Source of the DNA: Actinomycetota bacterium
GTDB lineage: Bacteria > Actinomycetota > Thermoleophilia > Solirubrobacterales > Solirubrobacteraceae
Reading direction: 5' to 3'
NCBI GenBank assembly: GCA_009699245.1
Contig: WLOQ01000006.1
Coordinates: 1 to 64,000, forward strand
Length of the DNA: 64,000 bases
The notes beneath the pieces are model-generated. The model was not told the origin of the DNA, did no database searches, and saw nothing but the letters and a program-made list of their open reading frames with translations. The translations under genes and the position numbers were made by a program. Positions 15,465-25,669 of this stretch are shown in pieces. Numbering within the stretch: the stretch's first letter is position 1; every line of letters starts with the position of its first letter.

Positions 15465-17159
15465 CTAGTACTTGCGCTCCTCCGGCTGCCATTGCGTGAT
15501 GGTCACCGGGGAGTAGGAGAGGTGGGGGGTCTCAGCGCCGTTGCGCGAGACATCGATGTGCTTCAGCCACTCGGCGTCGTTGCGCTCCGGGTAATCGGTG
15601 CGGAACTGCGCGCCGCGCGACTCCTTGCGCTCGATGGCGGCGACGACGATCGCCTCCGCGCACGTGAGCATGTAGTCGAGCTCGATCGCGCCGAGCACGT
15701 CCTGGTTGAAGACGGTGCCCTTGTCGTCGACGTAGGCGGTCTTCGCCTCCTCCTTCAGACGACGGACGATCTCGTGAGCCGTCTGCAGACCGGCTTCCTC
15801 GCGGAAGACGGCGACGTAGCGGTTCATCGTCGTGCCGAGCTCTTCCTTGATCTCGGAGACGCGGCGCCCGGTCTTCGGGCGGCTGAGGATCTCGGCGGTC
15901 TGCTCCTCATCGCGACGCTGGGCGTCGAGCGAGGCGGTCGGCATCGGCATCCCGACGGCGCGCTCGGCGGCGTGCTCACCGGAGCGGCGGCCGAAGATCA
16001 GCGTGTCGAGCAGCGAGTTCGCACCCAGGCGGTTGCCGCCGTGGACCGAGACGCAGGCGACCTCACCGGCGGCGTACAGGCCCGGGATCGGCGTCGCGCC
16101 GTTCACGTCGGTCTTGACGCCGCCCATGATGTAATGCATCCCCGGCTGGATCATGATCGGCTCGCGGGTGATGTCCACGCCGGCGAAGTCCTTGCCGATG
16201 TTCACGATCTCGCGCAGCGCCTCGAGTGTGCGGCGCTTCGGGACGACGGTGATGTCGAGCCAGATGCCGGAGCCCTCGGGACCGACGCCGCGGCCCTCCA
16301 GAATCTCCGTCTGCTCAGCGCGCGAGACGACGTCGCGCGACGCGAGCTCCATCTTGTTCGGCGCGTACTTCTCCATGAAGCGCTCGCCCTTGGAGTTCAG
16401 GAGGTGCGCACCCTCGCCGCGGGCACCCTCGGTGATGAGGAAGCCGTTCTCCGCGAGCGTCGTGGGGTGGTACTGGATCATCTCCATGTCCATGAGCGGC
16501 GCGCCGGCCTTGTAGGCCTGGGCGATGCCGTCACCGGTGCAGATGAGCGCGTTCGTCGTGGGCTTGAAGCACTGGCCCGCGCCGCCGGAGGCGAGGATCA
16601 CGCTCTTGGCGGAGAAGGTCTGGAGCTTGCCGTCGCGGATGTCGCGCGAGACGACGCCGACGCAGTGGCCGTTGTCATCGATGACGAGCGAGGTGACGAA
16701 CCACTCCTCGTAGCGGTCGATGACCTCGTGGAACTTCATCATCTGCTCGTAAAGGACGTGCAGGAGGGCCTGGCCGGTGATGTCCGCGACGTAAGCCGTG
16801 CGCTTCATGGAGGCGCCGCCGAAGGCGCGCAGGTCGATCTCGCCCTTCTCGTTGCGGTGGAACGTCACACCGATGTGCTCGAGGTGCATGACCTCAAGCG
16901 GCGCCTCGCGGCACATGATCTCGATGGCGTCCTGGTCGCCCAGGAAGTCGGAGCCCTTGACGGTGTCGTAGGCGTGTGAGCGCCAGTCGTCGGCGGGGTT
17001 GACGGCGGCGTTGATGCCGCCGGCGGCTGCGACCGAGTGCGAGCGGACCGGATGGACCTTGCTCATGATCGCGACGCTCGCACCCTTCTGGGCTGCGGCG
17101 AGGGCGGCGCGCTGGCCTGCGAGGCCGGCGCCGATGATGAGGACGTCGTATGCGGGCAT
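15465..17159 (-). CDS. sdhA: Succinate dehydrogenase/fumarate reductase flavoprotein subunit
   Basis: A 564-residue FAD enzyme oxidising succinate to fumarate. It has the dinucleotide-binding motif VLIIGAGLAGQRAALAAA (6-23), the covalent-FAD segment RSHSVAAAGGINAA, the active-site region HPTTLAENGFLITEGARGEG, and the C-terminal FAD contact HGGNRLGANSLLDTLIFG. It is the first gene of the operon with sdhB (16 bp) and the CCG subunit. A malate dehydrogenase and isocitrate dehydrogenase gene lie close by. Confidence 0.95.
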   Translation of the reverse strand: MPAYDVLIIGAGLAGQRAALAAAQKGASVAIMSKVHPVRSHSVAAAGGINAAVNPADDWRSHAYDTVKGSDFLGDQDAIEIMCREAPLEVMHLEHIGVTFHRNEKGEIDLRAFGGASMKRTAYVADITGQALLHVLYEQMMKFHEVIDRYEEWFVTSLVIDDNGHCVGVVSRDIRDGKLQTFSAKSVILASGGAGQCFKPTTNALICTGDGIAQAYKAGAPLMDMEMIQYHPTTLAENGFLITEGARGEGAHLLNSKGERFMEKYAPNKMELASRDVVSRAEQTEILEGRGVGPEGSGIWLDITVVPKRRTLEALREIVNIGKDFAGVDITREPIMIQPGMHYIMGGVKTDVNGATPIPGLYAAGEVACVSVHGGNRLGANSLLDTLIFGRRSGEHAAERAVGMPMPTASLDAQRRDEEQTAEILSRPKTGRRVSEIKEELGTTMNRYVAVFREEAGLQTAHEIVRRLKEEAKTAYVDDKGTVFNQDVLGAIELDYMLTCAEAIVVAAIERKESRGAQFRTDYPERNDAEWLKHIDVSRNGAETPHLSYSPVTITQWQPEERKY

Positions 17160-17217
17160 GGTCTCTTCGAAAGGGGTCGTGGCCGACGGGCCGACGGACG
17201 GAAGCGGACTGTGAAGC

Positions 17218-18402
17218 TTATACGGCCGGAGGCCCCGAATGACTCGCGGCTGCCGCGGAGATGGCGCGCCCGAGTCGTTCGGCGCTCACGACGCCGCACA
17301 GCCGATCATGGTCGTCGACCACGAGGATCGCTCCGAGACGCCGGACGCCCTCGCTGCCGAGCAGCGACCCGACGGGCGTCTCCTGCGTGACCCAGACGCC
17401 CGTCTGGGCTGCCGGGTCGAGCACGTCCCGGACGGGAAGCGCCGGGCGACCGTCGGCGAGCGCGCGGTCGAGCGTCGTCTCGTCGAGCACGCCCTCGAGT
17501 CGCCCCTGAGCGTCGACGACCGCGAACCACGGCCACGGATGACGGTCGAACCACTCCTCACGGGCGGCGATGACGCTGACGCTCCCCGGGATCGTGAGGG
17601 GATCGCGGTCCATGAGATCACCGGCGGTGACCTCGTCGAGGCGCTCGGAGAAGCGCGAGCTCAGCACGGCGCTGCGCGCCGCCGAGCCGAGGAACCAGCC
17701 GAGCAGCGCGAGCCATGCGCCGCTGACGAGGTCGCCGCGCGCCGCGATCAGCGCGCCGCCGCCGATCAAGAGCCACGAGAACCCGATGCCGAGCTTCCCG
17801 GAGAAGCGGGTGCCGCGGTTGCGGTCGCCGGTCATGCGCCAGGCGACGGCTCGGGCGATGCGCCCGCCGTCGAGCGGGAACGCGGGGATGAGGTTGAAGA
17901 TCAGCAGGACGAGGTTGATCGCGCCGAGCCAGCCGATCAGCACGATCGCGGGGGTGGTGCCGACCGTCTGCAGCTGGGCGATGTCGACGACGACGTTGAA
18001 CTTCGAGGCGAGCGCTCCGAGCCCGGCGCAGACGAGAACGATGAGGCCCGTCACCGCCGGGCCGGCCGCCGCGACGAGGAACTCCTCCTTCGGCGTGTTC
18101 GAGTCACGCGTGAGCTTGGCGACCCCGCCGAAGAGCCAGAGGTCGATGCCGGATGTGCCGATCCCGAAGTGCCGCGCGGTGAGCGCGTGCCCGAGCTCGT
18201 GGAGCAGAAGCGAGACGAAGAAGAGGAGCGTCGCGAGGACCGCGACGAGGAAGGCCGTGCTGTTCGATTCGCCGACGAGAACGTCGCCGAAGTACCCCGA
18301 CAGCCAGTAGATCATCAGGAAGAGGACGACGAACCAGCTCGGGCTTGCGCCGATGCGGATCCCGAAGATGCGGAAGAGCTGGATCGATCGGTCGGAGCGC
18401 AC
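17218..18402 (-). CDS. Site-2 protease (M50) with C-terminal CBS domains
   Basis: A 394-residue membrane metalloprotease. The zinc motif HELGH is at 68-72 in a transmembrane helix and the third ligand is in [12 protein letters not shown] (170-181). After the fourth to fifth hydrophobic segment come two CBS motifs (about 255-380, [14 protein letters not shown] and [11 protein letters not shown]), which sense adenine nucleotides in the family. It likely performs intramembrane proteolysis of an anti-sigma factor or another regulator. It precedes sdhA on the same strand and diverges from icd. Confidence 0.9.
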   Translation of the reverse strand: MRSDRSIQLFRIFGIRIGASPSWFVVLFLMIYWLSGYFGDVLVGESNSTAFLVAVLATLLFFVSLLLHELGHALTARHFGIGTSGIDLWLFGGVAKLTRDSNTPKEEFLVAAAGPAVTGLIVLVCAGLGALASKFNVVVDIAQLQTVGTTPAIVLIGWLGAINLVLLIFNLIPAFPLDGGRIARAVAWRMTGDRNRGTRFSGKLGIGFSWLLIGGGALIAARGDLVSGAWLALLGWFLGSAARSAVLSSRFSERLDEVTAGDLMDRDPLTIPGSVSVIAAREEWFDRHPWPWFAVVDAQGRLEGVLDETTLDRALADGRPALPVRDVLDPAAQTGVWVTQETPVGSLLGSEGVRRLGAILVVDDHDRLCGVVSAERLGRAISAAAASHSGPPAV

Positions 18403-18523
18403 GGACCACCATCCTCGCAGAGCGCATGCCCCGCGACCGCCGATCGGCCCGCACCGGCCCGCCGCTACGATCCGGGGCGCTCAACGCAGGGCGCCCGCCC
18501 TGCCGGAACCGAACAGGAACCAC

Positions 18524-19738
18524 GTGTCCAAGATCAAGGTCGCGAACCCGATCGTCGAGCTCGACGGCGACGAGATGACGCGGATCATCTGGCAGTTCAT
18601 CAAGGACCAGCTCATCCTTCCGTACCTCGACGTCGACCTGAAGTACTACGACCTCGGGATCGAGAAGCGCGACGAGACGAACGACCAGATCACGATCGAC
18701 GCGGCGAACGCCATCAAGCAGTACGGCGTCGGCGTCAAGTGCGCGACGATCACGCCGGACGAGGCGCGGGTCGAGGAGTTCGGGCTCAAGGAGATGTGGC
18801 GTTCGCCGAACGGCACGATCCGCAACATCCTGGGCGGCGTCATCTTCCGCGAGCCGATCGTCATCTCGAACGTGCCGCGCCTGGTCCCCGGCTGGACCAA
18901 GCCGATCGTCATCGGCCGCCACGCCTTCGGCGACCAGTACCGCGCGACCGACCTCGTGGTTCCTGGGCCGGGCACGCTGACGCTGACCTACACGCCGACC
19001 GACGGCAGCGCGCCGATGGAGCTCGACGTCTACGACTTCCCGAGCGGCGGCGTGGCGATGGCGATGTACAACCTCGACGACTCCATCCGTGACTTCGCGC
19101 GGGCATCGATGCGCTACGGCCTCGATCGCGGCTACCCCGTGTACCTGTCGACGAAGAACACGATCCTCAAGCGCTACGACGGCCGCTTCAAGGATCTCTT
19201 CGCCGAGGTCTACGAGGCCGAGTTCAAGGCCGACTTCGAGGCTGCCGGGATCATCTACGAGCACCGGCTCATCGACGACATGGTCGCCGCCGCGCTCAAG
19301 TGGGAGGGCGGCTACGTCTGGGCCTGCAAGAACTACGACGGCGACGTCCAGTCGGACACCGTGGCCCAGGGGTTCGGCTCGCTCGGCCTCATGACCAGCG
19401 TCCTCATGACGCCCGACGGCAAGACCGTCGAGGCCGAGGCCGCCCACGGCACGGTCACGCGGCACTTCCGCCAGCACGAGCAGGGCAAGGAGACGTCGAC
19501 CAACCCGATCGCCTCGATCTTCGCGTGGACGCGTGGGCTCGCCGCGCGCGCGCGCATGGACGGGACGCCCGAGGTCGCGGCCTTCGCCGAGACCCTCGAG
19601 CGCGTCTGCATCGAGACCGTCGAGAGCGGCAGCATGACGAAGGACCTCGCGCTGCTGATCGGTCCCGACCAGCCGTACGAGAGCACCCAGCAGTTCCTCG
19701 CGTCGATCGACGCAAACCTTCAGCGGGCGATGGCCTAG
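18524..19738 (+). CDS. icd: NADP-dependent isocitrate dehydrogenase (homodimeric, eukaryote-like type)
   Basis: A 404-residue enzyme from GTG at 18524, with AGGA 6 nt upstream. The N-terminal motif [20 protein letters not shown] and the segments [26 protein letters not shown] and [11 protein letters not shown] mark the subfamily shared by eukaryotic cytosolic/mitochondrial and many actinobacterial enzymes. [13 protein letters not shown] is the NADP-binding loop. It makes 2-oxoglutarate and NADPH. The next gene downstream, 36 bp away, is malate dehydrogenase. Confidence 0.95.
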   Translation: MSKIKVANPIVELDGDEMTRIIWQFIKDQLILPYLDVDLKYYDLGIEKRDETNDQITIDAANAIKQYGVGVKCATITPDEARVEEFGLKEMWRSPNGTIRNILGGVIFREPIVISNVPRLVPGWTKPIVIGRHAFGDQYRATDLVVPGPGTLTLTYTPTDGSAPMELDVYDFPSGGVAMAMYNLDDSIRDFARASMRYGLDRGYPVYLSTKNTILKRYDGRFKDLFAEVYEAEFKADFEAAGIIYEHRLIDDMVAAALKWEGGYVWACKNYDGDVQSDTVAQGFGSLGLMTSVLMTPDGKTVEAEAAHGTVTRHFRQHEQGKETSTNPIASIFAWTRGLAARARMDGTPEVAAFAETLERVCIETVESGSMTKDLALLIGPDQPYESTQQFLASIDANLQRAMA

Positions 19739-20761
<1,023 letters not shown>

Positions 20762-20769
20762 CCCGAGTG

Positions 20770-20813
20770 GGGACGCGGCGCGGCGCGCGGGTGCGCGCCT
20801 GCGCCGACGTCCC
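20770..20813. terminator. Bidirectional hairpin between mdh and the wHTH gene
   Basis: GGGACGCGGCGC (20770-20781) pairs with GCGCCG (20801-20806) and CGTCCC (20808-20813), leaving one bulged A. The loop is itself GC-rich. It lies between two convergent genes. Confidence 0.65.
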
Positions 20814-20831
20814 GAGGTTCCCGCGGAGGCG

Positions 20832-21221
20832 CTAGGCCTCCTTGGGGAACCAGCCCTTCCCCTTCTTCGTGACGGCGCCCTCCTGCTGGAGGCCCGGCAT
20901 CACGCGATACAGGTAGTTCTGCTTGATCCCCATCGCATCGGCGATCTCGGGGATCGAGATGCCCGGCTTGGCGCGGACGATCTCGAGCGCCTGCTTGCCG
21001 CGCTGGCCGCTGCCCTTCGGCCGCCCGCGGCGGCCGGTGCCCGTGCCGGGTGTGCGGCGGCGTGGGGTCGCGGTCGCGGCGGTGCGTGTCGCGGAGCCCG
21101 TGCCCACGCCGGCGAGGGCGCTGACGGCCGCCTCGAGGCGGTGGAACTCTTCGACGAGCGGCTGGAGTTCCTTGAGCCGCGCTTCCATCTCGCGTCGCTT
21201 CTCGTCGACGAAGTCAGCCAT
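20832..21221 (-). CDS. Small DNA-binding protein: coiled coil, AT-hook-like linker, winged helix
   Basis: A 129-residue protein. Residues 1-35 form a charged coiled coil (MADFVDEKRREMEARLKELQ onward). A Thr/Arg-rich linker ends in GRRGRPKGSGQRGKQ, close to an AT-hook. Residues 80-129 look like a winged helix (ALEIVRAKPGISIPEIADAM, then GIKQNYLYRVMPGLQQEG). It probably acts as a nucleoid-associated or transcription factor; no named family is certain. The start at 21221 is chosen because AAGGA precedes it; a longer frame starts at 21260. Confidence 0.7.
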   Translation of the reverse strand: MADFVDEKRREMEARLKELQPLVEEFHRLEAAVSALAGVGTGSATRTAATATPRRRTPGTGTGRRGRPKGSGQRGKQALEIVRAKPGISIPEIADAMGIKQNYLYRVMPGLQQEGAVTKKGKGWFPKEA

Positions 21222-21267
21222 CTGTGTGTCCTTGGTTCGGGTTCTGAGACCGGCGGGCAACTGTAAC

Positions 21268-21286
21268 CAAAAGCGTTCGACTTTTG
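21268..21286. promoter_or_regulatory. CAAAAG-N7-CTTTTG inverted repeat upstream of the wHTH gene
   Basis: CAAAAG (21268-21273) and CTTTTG (21281-21286) form a palindrome in the only AT-rich stretch between the wHTH gene and its upstream neighbour, 47 bp before the wHTH start. It could be an operator, possibly autoregulatory. Confidence 0.3.
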
Positions 21287-21380
21287 CGCATCTTTGCCGC
21301 CGATTGATAGAAATGCGACACGCCGTTGCGGTAGCTCTTCTGCGAAGGTGTGACGCAAAAGGCCGCGGTCTAAACCTCGG

Positions 21381-21830
21381 TCAAGACGCTTCGCAGAGGG
21401 CCTTGAGGCGCTCGAGTGACGCTCGAGCCTCTGCCTCCGGAAGGTGCCCTGCCACTGCTCGTTCAGCAACTCGGCCGAGGAGGCCGAGCGGTGTGTGAAA
21501 CGCATTCCGGTAGGAAAAGCGTGTCCCGCCGTCACTGAGGGGGGTGAGGTCGTAGACCGTCTCGGCGCGCGACCCTGCGGGACCGCGCCCTCGCCACTCG
21601 GCCCGAACCGGCACCTCACAACCGACGAGCTCCCAGTGGACCTTGAATGGCGCGCCGCGCAGCGTGAGCGTCTGGTCCATGCGCAGGCCCTCGCGGGCCG
21701 GTCCGGGGTCGTGGTCGCCGAGCGCACGGTGGATCGTCACCCAGTCGCCGAGGCGCTCGGGGTCGAGCGCGATCGCCCAGACCGCCTCGGGCGGAGCGGC
21801 GATCTCGATGGTGACGTGGACCTCGCTCAT
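21381..21830 (-). CDS. SRPBCC-family protein (polyketide cyclase/START-like fold)
   Basis: A 149-residue protein starting MSEVHVTIEIAAPPEAVWAI, the usual first strand and helix of the SRPBCC helix-grip fold, with RLGDWVTIHRAL and GGTRFSYRNAF further on. The fold makes a hydrophobic ligand cavity. Its ATG overlaps the stop of the upstream SDR gene, so the two are coupled and may act on one small molecule. Ligand unknown. Confidence 0.8.
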   Translation of the reverse strand: MSEVHVTIEIAAPPEAVWAIALDPERLGDWVTIHRALGDHDPGPAREGLRMDQTLTLRGAPFKVHWELVGCEVPVRAEWRGRGPAGSRAETVYDLTPLSDGGTRFSYRNAFHTPLGLLGRVAERAVAGHLPEAEARASLERLKALCEAS

Positions 21831-22744
21831 CGTGCCGCGAGCTCCTCGGTCGACTCCCACGCACGCAGCGCCCAGGCGATCGCGGCACCGAGACTGCGCG
21901 GCTCGACCCCGAACAGGCGGTCGGCGGCGTCGTCCCGGGGGAGCAGATCGGTCGAGAGGCTCTCCATCAGCGGGCCGACGAGCGCCGGGTCCTCGCCTGC
22001 GATGGCGGCCGCGATCGGTCCGGCGACGGTGTTCAGCGCGAAGGGCAGCGCAATCCCGGGGCGAGAGAGCAGCAGCGCGTCGCTGATGCGCGCCACGAGA
22101 CTCGCGTAGGTCACGCAGTCCGGCCCGGCGATGTCGAGCGAGAGGGGGCCCGTGACTGCGGGGGACGACCCGGCGGCGAGCAGATGCTCGATCACGTCGC
22201 GCCCGTCGATCGGCTGGGTGCGATTGGAGCGCCACGCCGGGAGCGGCAGGAGTGGGCTGCGCTCGACGAGGCGCACGAGGAACCGGAACGAGCGCGAGGT
22301 GGGGCTGATCACAATCGAGGCGCGCAGGGCCACCGCCTCGGGCGCGGCCGCGAGGAGCACCTCCTCGACCGCGAGCCTGCTCGCGAGGTGGGCGGATTGC
22401 GGGCCGCTGGGCGGCACGAGCCCGCCGAGATAGACGATGCGCCGCACGCCGGCGCGCGCGCAGGCGGCGGCGAAGCGCTCGGCCTGCTCCCGTTCGCGAT
22501 CGGCGAAGTGCCCGTCGGCCGTCTCCATCGCGTGGACGAGGTAATAGGCGACGTCGACGCCGCTGAACGCTTCGTCGAGCCCGGCGCCGGTCGAGAGATC
22601 GCCCGTGACGACCGCGTCAAGGCCCGCGGCGGTGATCCGCGCCGGATCGCGCCCGAGCGCGCGCACCACGCGACCGCTCCCGGTGAGGGCGGGGATGAGC
22701 GCGGTGCCGATCGCGCCGCTGGCTCCGGTGACCAAGACGACCAT
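21827..22744 (-). CDS. NAD(P)H-binding atypical SDR protein
   Basis: A 305-residue Rossmann protein. The nucleotide motif is VTGASGAIGTALI (5-17). GVDVAYYLVHAM and RIVYLGGLVPP match the NAD(P)H-binding/complex I NDUFA9-like SDR group, and the catalytic YxxxK of classical SDRs is not evident. The C-terminal third is a substrate or partner domain. It overlaps the SRPBCC gene by 4 bp. Confidence 0.8.
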   Translation of the reverse strand: MVVLVTGASGAIGTALIPALTGSGRVVRALGRDPARITAAGLDAVVTGDLSTGAGLDEAFSGVDVAYYLVHAMETADGHFADREREQAERFAAACARAGVRRIVYLGGLVPPSGPQSAHLASRLAVEEVLLAAAPEAVALRASIVISPTSRSFRFLVRLVERSPLLPLPAWRSNRTQPIDGRDVIEHLLAAGSSPAVTGPLSLDIAGPDCVTYASLVARISDALLLSRPGIALPFALNTVAGPIAAAIAGEDPALVGPLMESLSTDLLPRDDAADRLFGVEPRSLGAAIAWALRAWESTEELAAR

Positions 22745-22928
22745 CTGTCGTCAGGCTACGGGCGCCGGCCCGCTGGGGACCGATTTGCGGGATTTGCGAC
22801 CTGCGGTCACCGGGGGTGCGGATGAAAAACCTGCGCGGTGCGGGAACGCCCGTTGCCACACCTCGTGGCGTGTGCTTCGCTGGCCGACCACACCGACTGA
22901 CGAGCAGGCACGAAAGGCGCAGGACCAG

Positions 22929-23162
22929 ATGGCACGAACGAAGGCGACGACGGCAAAGGCATCCTGCGATGCCTGCTTCTTCCAGCGCAACCTCCTGTGC
23001 GCGCTGGAGCTCGAGAGCGCCTGCGTGACGTTCCGCCCGGACCACCCGGAGGGCCTGCGTCCGCCGCGCCAGATGCGCTTCGTCTTCCGTCAGGAGCGCC
23101 AGGTCCGCGCCGCGTGGACCTTCCCGACCGCCGACGAGCAGGCGGCGCTGCACGCCGTCTAG
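22929..23162 (+). CDS. Small four-cysteine protein
   Basis: A 77-residue basic protein with CDACFFQRNLLCALELESAC (13-32), four Cys that could bind zinc, followed by FRPDHPEGLRPPRQMRFVFR. The ATG at 22929 has AGGA 8 bp upstream. The gene stands alone and its stop codon interlocks with that of the convergent antiporter gene in a CTAG. Not recognised. Confidence 0.6.
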   Translation: MARTKATTAKASCDACFFQRNLLCALELESACVTFRPDHPEGLRPPRQMRFVFRQERQVRAAWTFPTADEQAALHAV

Positions 23163-24364
23163 CCGGCCGGACCGCCGCGCGCGAGTGCGCGGCGCAGCAG
23201 CGGTGGCGCTGCGAGCGTCGTGAGGATCGACATGCCGACGATCACGGCGAAGAGGTCGTTCGAGATCACGCCGCTCGTCGCACCGATCCCGGCGACGATG
23301 ATGCCGACCTCGCCGCGGGGGATCATGCCCACGCCGACTGCGAGGGCATCGTGGCGGCCGAGCGGTCGCGCGGCGATCCAGGCGCCCAGGAACTTCGTGA
23401 CGATGGCCAGCACGGTGAGGCCCGCGAGCGCGGCGAGGACGCTCCCGTCCGCGAAGGCGGCGACATCGATGCTGAGGCCGATGAAGACGAAGAAGAACGG
23501 CGGGAAGAAGGCGTAGAGCGGCTGCACCTCGCGCTCGAACTCGTCCCGATTGCGGGTCTCGGCGACGATCATGCCGGCGAGGAAGGCGCCGATGATGGCC
23601 GCGAGGCCGATCTCCGCGGCGACGGCGGCGAGCCCGAGGCAGAGGATCACGGCGGGCATCAGCGGCGACTGCGCGAACCGCGGCGCGTGGAAGATCCTCG
23701 GCCAGCGGGCGACGAGGCGAGTTCCGCCGAGGCCCACGAAGACCACGAACGCGACCGCGATCGCGATGACCACCACGATCGACGTGACGTCGACGTTCCC
23801 CTCGGTGGCGATGCCGGTGGCGATCGCCAGGAACACCATCGCGAGGATGTCGTCGATCACCGCGGCGCCGAGGATCGTCCGCGCGACCCGGGTCTTCAGC
23901 GCCCCGAGTCCGATCAGCACCGCGGAGGTGATCCCGACGCTCGTGGCGACGAGCGAGGCGCCCACGAAGAGGCTCGTCTCGAAACTGTCGCCGAAGGCCT
24001 TCGCCGCGCCGAATCCGGCGATCAGCGGGATGAGCATGCCGAGCACGCCGACGCGGGTCGCCACGCCGCCCACCTCGCGGATGTCGGACAGCCGCGTCTC
24101 CAGGCCGACCCAGAAGAGGAGGAAGACGACGCCGAGTTCGGCGAACACCTGCAGCGTCTCGCCGGGGTCGACGAGGCCGAGGACCGACGGGCCGATCACG
24201 ATCCCGGCGAGGATCTCGCCGATGAGCGTCGGCTGTCCGATGCGCTTGAAGAGCTCGTCGCCGAGCTTGGCTGCCAGCAGGACGCCGAAGAGCGCGAAGA
24301 GGATGCCGGCGGTCGGGCCCGCCGAGGCCAGGGGGATCGACGGGAGGATGCGCAGCGCGTCCAC
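23159..24364 (-). CDS. Cation/proton antiporter, CPA2 (KefB/NapA-like) family
   Basis: A 401-residue protein with about 12 membrane helices. GILFALFGVLLAAKLGDELF and IGQPTLIGEILAGIVIGPSVLG are the typical first two helices. The ion-binding region is in helix 5-6 (GAAVIDDILAMVFLAI), with the paired Asp of electrogenic antiporters. There is no TrkA-N domain at the end, so it is probably a Na+/H+ antiporter and not a gated K+ efflux system. GTG start; it diverges from the MBL gene by 43 bp. Confidence 0.88.
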   Translation of the reverse strand: MDALRILPSIPLASAGPTAGILFALFGVLLAAKLGDELFKRIGQPTLIGEILAGIVIGPSVLGLVDPGETLQVFAELGVVFLLFWVGLETRLSDIREVGGVATRVGVLGMLIPLIAGFGAAKAFGDSFETSLFVGASLVATSVGITSAVLIGLGALKTRVARTILGAAVIDDILAMVFLAIATGIATEGNVDVTSIVVVIAIAVAFVVFVGLGGTRLVARWPRIFHAPRFAQSPLMPAVILCLGLAAVAAEIGLAAIIGAFLAGMIVAETRNRDEFEREVQPLYAFFPPFFFVFIGLSIDVAAFADGSVLAALAGLTVLAIVTKFLGAWIAARPLGRHDALAVGVGMIPRGEVGIIVAGIGATSGVISNDLFAVIVGMSILTTLAAPPLLRRALARGGPAG

Positions 24365-24407
24365 GGCACGTAGAGTCTCACGTCAAGGCGATCAAGGAGG
24401 CTCGGAC

Positions 24408-25163
24408 GTGCACATCACGATTCTCGGCAAGTCCCCCTCCTGGCAGGACGCCGGCGGGGCGTGCACTGGTTATCTGGTGCAGGAGGCACAGACGACGGTG
24501 CTGCTCGACTGCGGCAACGGCGTCTTCGCGAAGCTCCGCGAGGCGGTGGACTACAGCGACGTCGACCACGTCGTCGTGAGCCACCTCCACGCGGACCACT
24601 GCCTCGACCTCGTCCCCTTCGCCTACGCCCTGACGTACGGGCCGCGCGCGGGCGCACGGCCGCAGCTCTTCGTCCCGCCAGGCGGGATCAGTCTCATGCG
24701 CCGCCTCAGCGAGCTGTGGGGCAATGCGGACCTCGTCGACGGGGCGTTCCGCATCACCGAGTACGACCCGGCTGCGTCCCTCGCGCTCGGTGATCTCGCG
24801 GCGCGCTTCACGCCGGTGCCGCACTACATCGACACGAACGCCGTCGAACTCACGGCCCCCGCGAGCGGTCGTCGGTTCACGTTCTCTGCCGACTGCGGCC
24901 CGAACGACGCGCTCGTCGAGTTCGCGCGAGACACCGACCTGCTGCTCATCGAGGCGACGCTGACCGACCCGGAGCCCGGCGAGCTGCGCGGGCACCTGAC
25001 CGCCACCGAGGCCGGCGAACACGCGCGACGCGCGGGCGCCCGACGTGTGGTGCTGACGCACTTCAGCGACGAGATCGACGCCGGCGCGCAGCAGGCGGCA
25101 GGCACCGCAGCCTTTGGTGCGCCGGTCGAGCTCGCCCGCGCGGGTGTCGTGCTCGAACTCTGA
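24408..25163 (+). CDS. MBL-fold metallohydrolase (RNase Z-like)
   Basis: A 251-residue protein with the metal motif HLHADH (59-64) and further ligands in FSADCGPN and near VLTHFSDE. The layout matches RNase Z/ElaC-like or cyclic-phosphodiesterase MBL proteins. A GTG start preceded by AAGGAGG at 7-nt spacing fixes the N-terminus (MHITILGKSPSWQDAGGA). TAGAGT at 24371 is a likely -10. It could process tRNA 3' ends, but the identity within the superfamily is open. Confidence 0.8.
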   Translation: MHITILGKSPSWQDAGGACTGYLVQEAQTTVLLDCGNGVFAKLREAVDYSDVDHVVVSHLHADHCLDLVPFAYALTYGPRAGARPQLFVPPGGISLMRRLSELWGNADLVDGAFRITEYDPAASLALGDLAARFTPVPHYIDTNAVELTAPASGRRFTFSADCGPNDALVEFARDTDLLLIEATLTDPEPGELRGHLTATEAGEHARRAGARRVVLTHFSDEIDAGAQQAAGTAAFGAPVELARAGVVLEL

Positions 25164-25191
25164 CCGACGAGTCGGGCGGCGTTCGCCGGGG

Positions 25192-25197
25192 TATTCT
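25192..25197 (+). promoter_or_regulatory. -10 element, leaderless hsp20-lon promoter
   Basis: TATTCT ends 7 bp before the ATG at 25205. I see no CIRCE or HAIR-type heat-shock operator in the 41-bp gap. Confidence 0.45.
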
Positions 25198-25204
25198 GCG
25201 GGGC

Positions 25205-25669
25205 ATGTCGGAGCGTGACCTGTTCGCGAACTTCGAGCGCATGCGCCGGGAGATGGATGAGATCTTCGGCGACGTCTTCGGGCGGCGCAGCCTCCACGGC
25301 CGCCACCGCGGCGGCTTCTCCCCCGCGGTCGATGTCTTCTACGAGGGCGATCCGCCGCGTGCGGTTGTCCACGCCGACCTCGCCGGGATCGACCCGACCG
25401 AGGTGCAGCTCGAGGTCGTCGGCCGCGAGCTCGTGATCTCCGGGCATCGGCGACCGGCCGTCGAGGAGGGCCGCGTCTACCAGCAGCTCGAGATCGACTC
25501 CGGCCTGTTCCGCCGGGGGATCCCGCTCGGCGCCGACGTGCGGGCGGATGAGGCCCGGGCCGTCTATCGCGACGGGATCCTGCGGATCGAACTGCCGCTC
25601 GCGCAGCAGGAGCACAGTCCGCGCAGCGTGCGCATCGAGGTGCCGCGCGCTCAGGAGCCGCGCCGGTGA
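25205..25669 (+). CDS. hsp20: Small heat-shock protein Hsp20
   Basis: A 154-residue protein. The N-terminal arm MSERDLFANFERMRREMDEI precedes an alpha-crystallin domain (about 36-135), with DVFYEGDPPRAVVHADLAGI and the consensus GILRIELPL (about 128-136). It acts as an ATP-independent holdase in the cytoplasm. The stop overlaps the GTG of lon by 4 bp, so holdase and protease are made together. Confidence 0.92.
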   Translation: MSERDLFANFERMRREMDEIFGDVFGRRSLHGRHRGGFSPAVDVFYEGDPPRAVVHADLAGIDPTEVQLEVVGRELVISGHRRPAVEEGRVYQQLEIDSGLFRRGIPLGADVRADEARAVYRDGILRIELPLAQQEHSPRSVRIEVPRAQEPRR

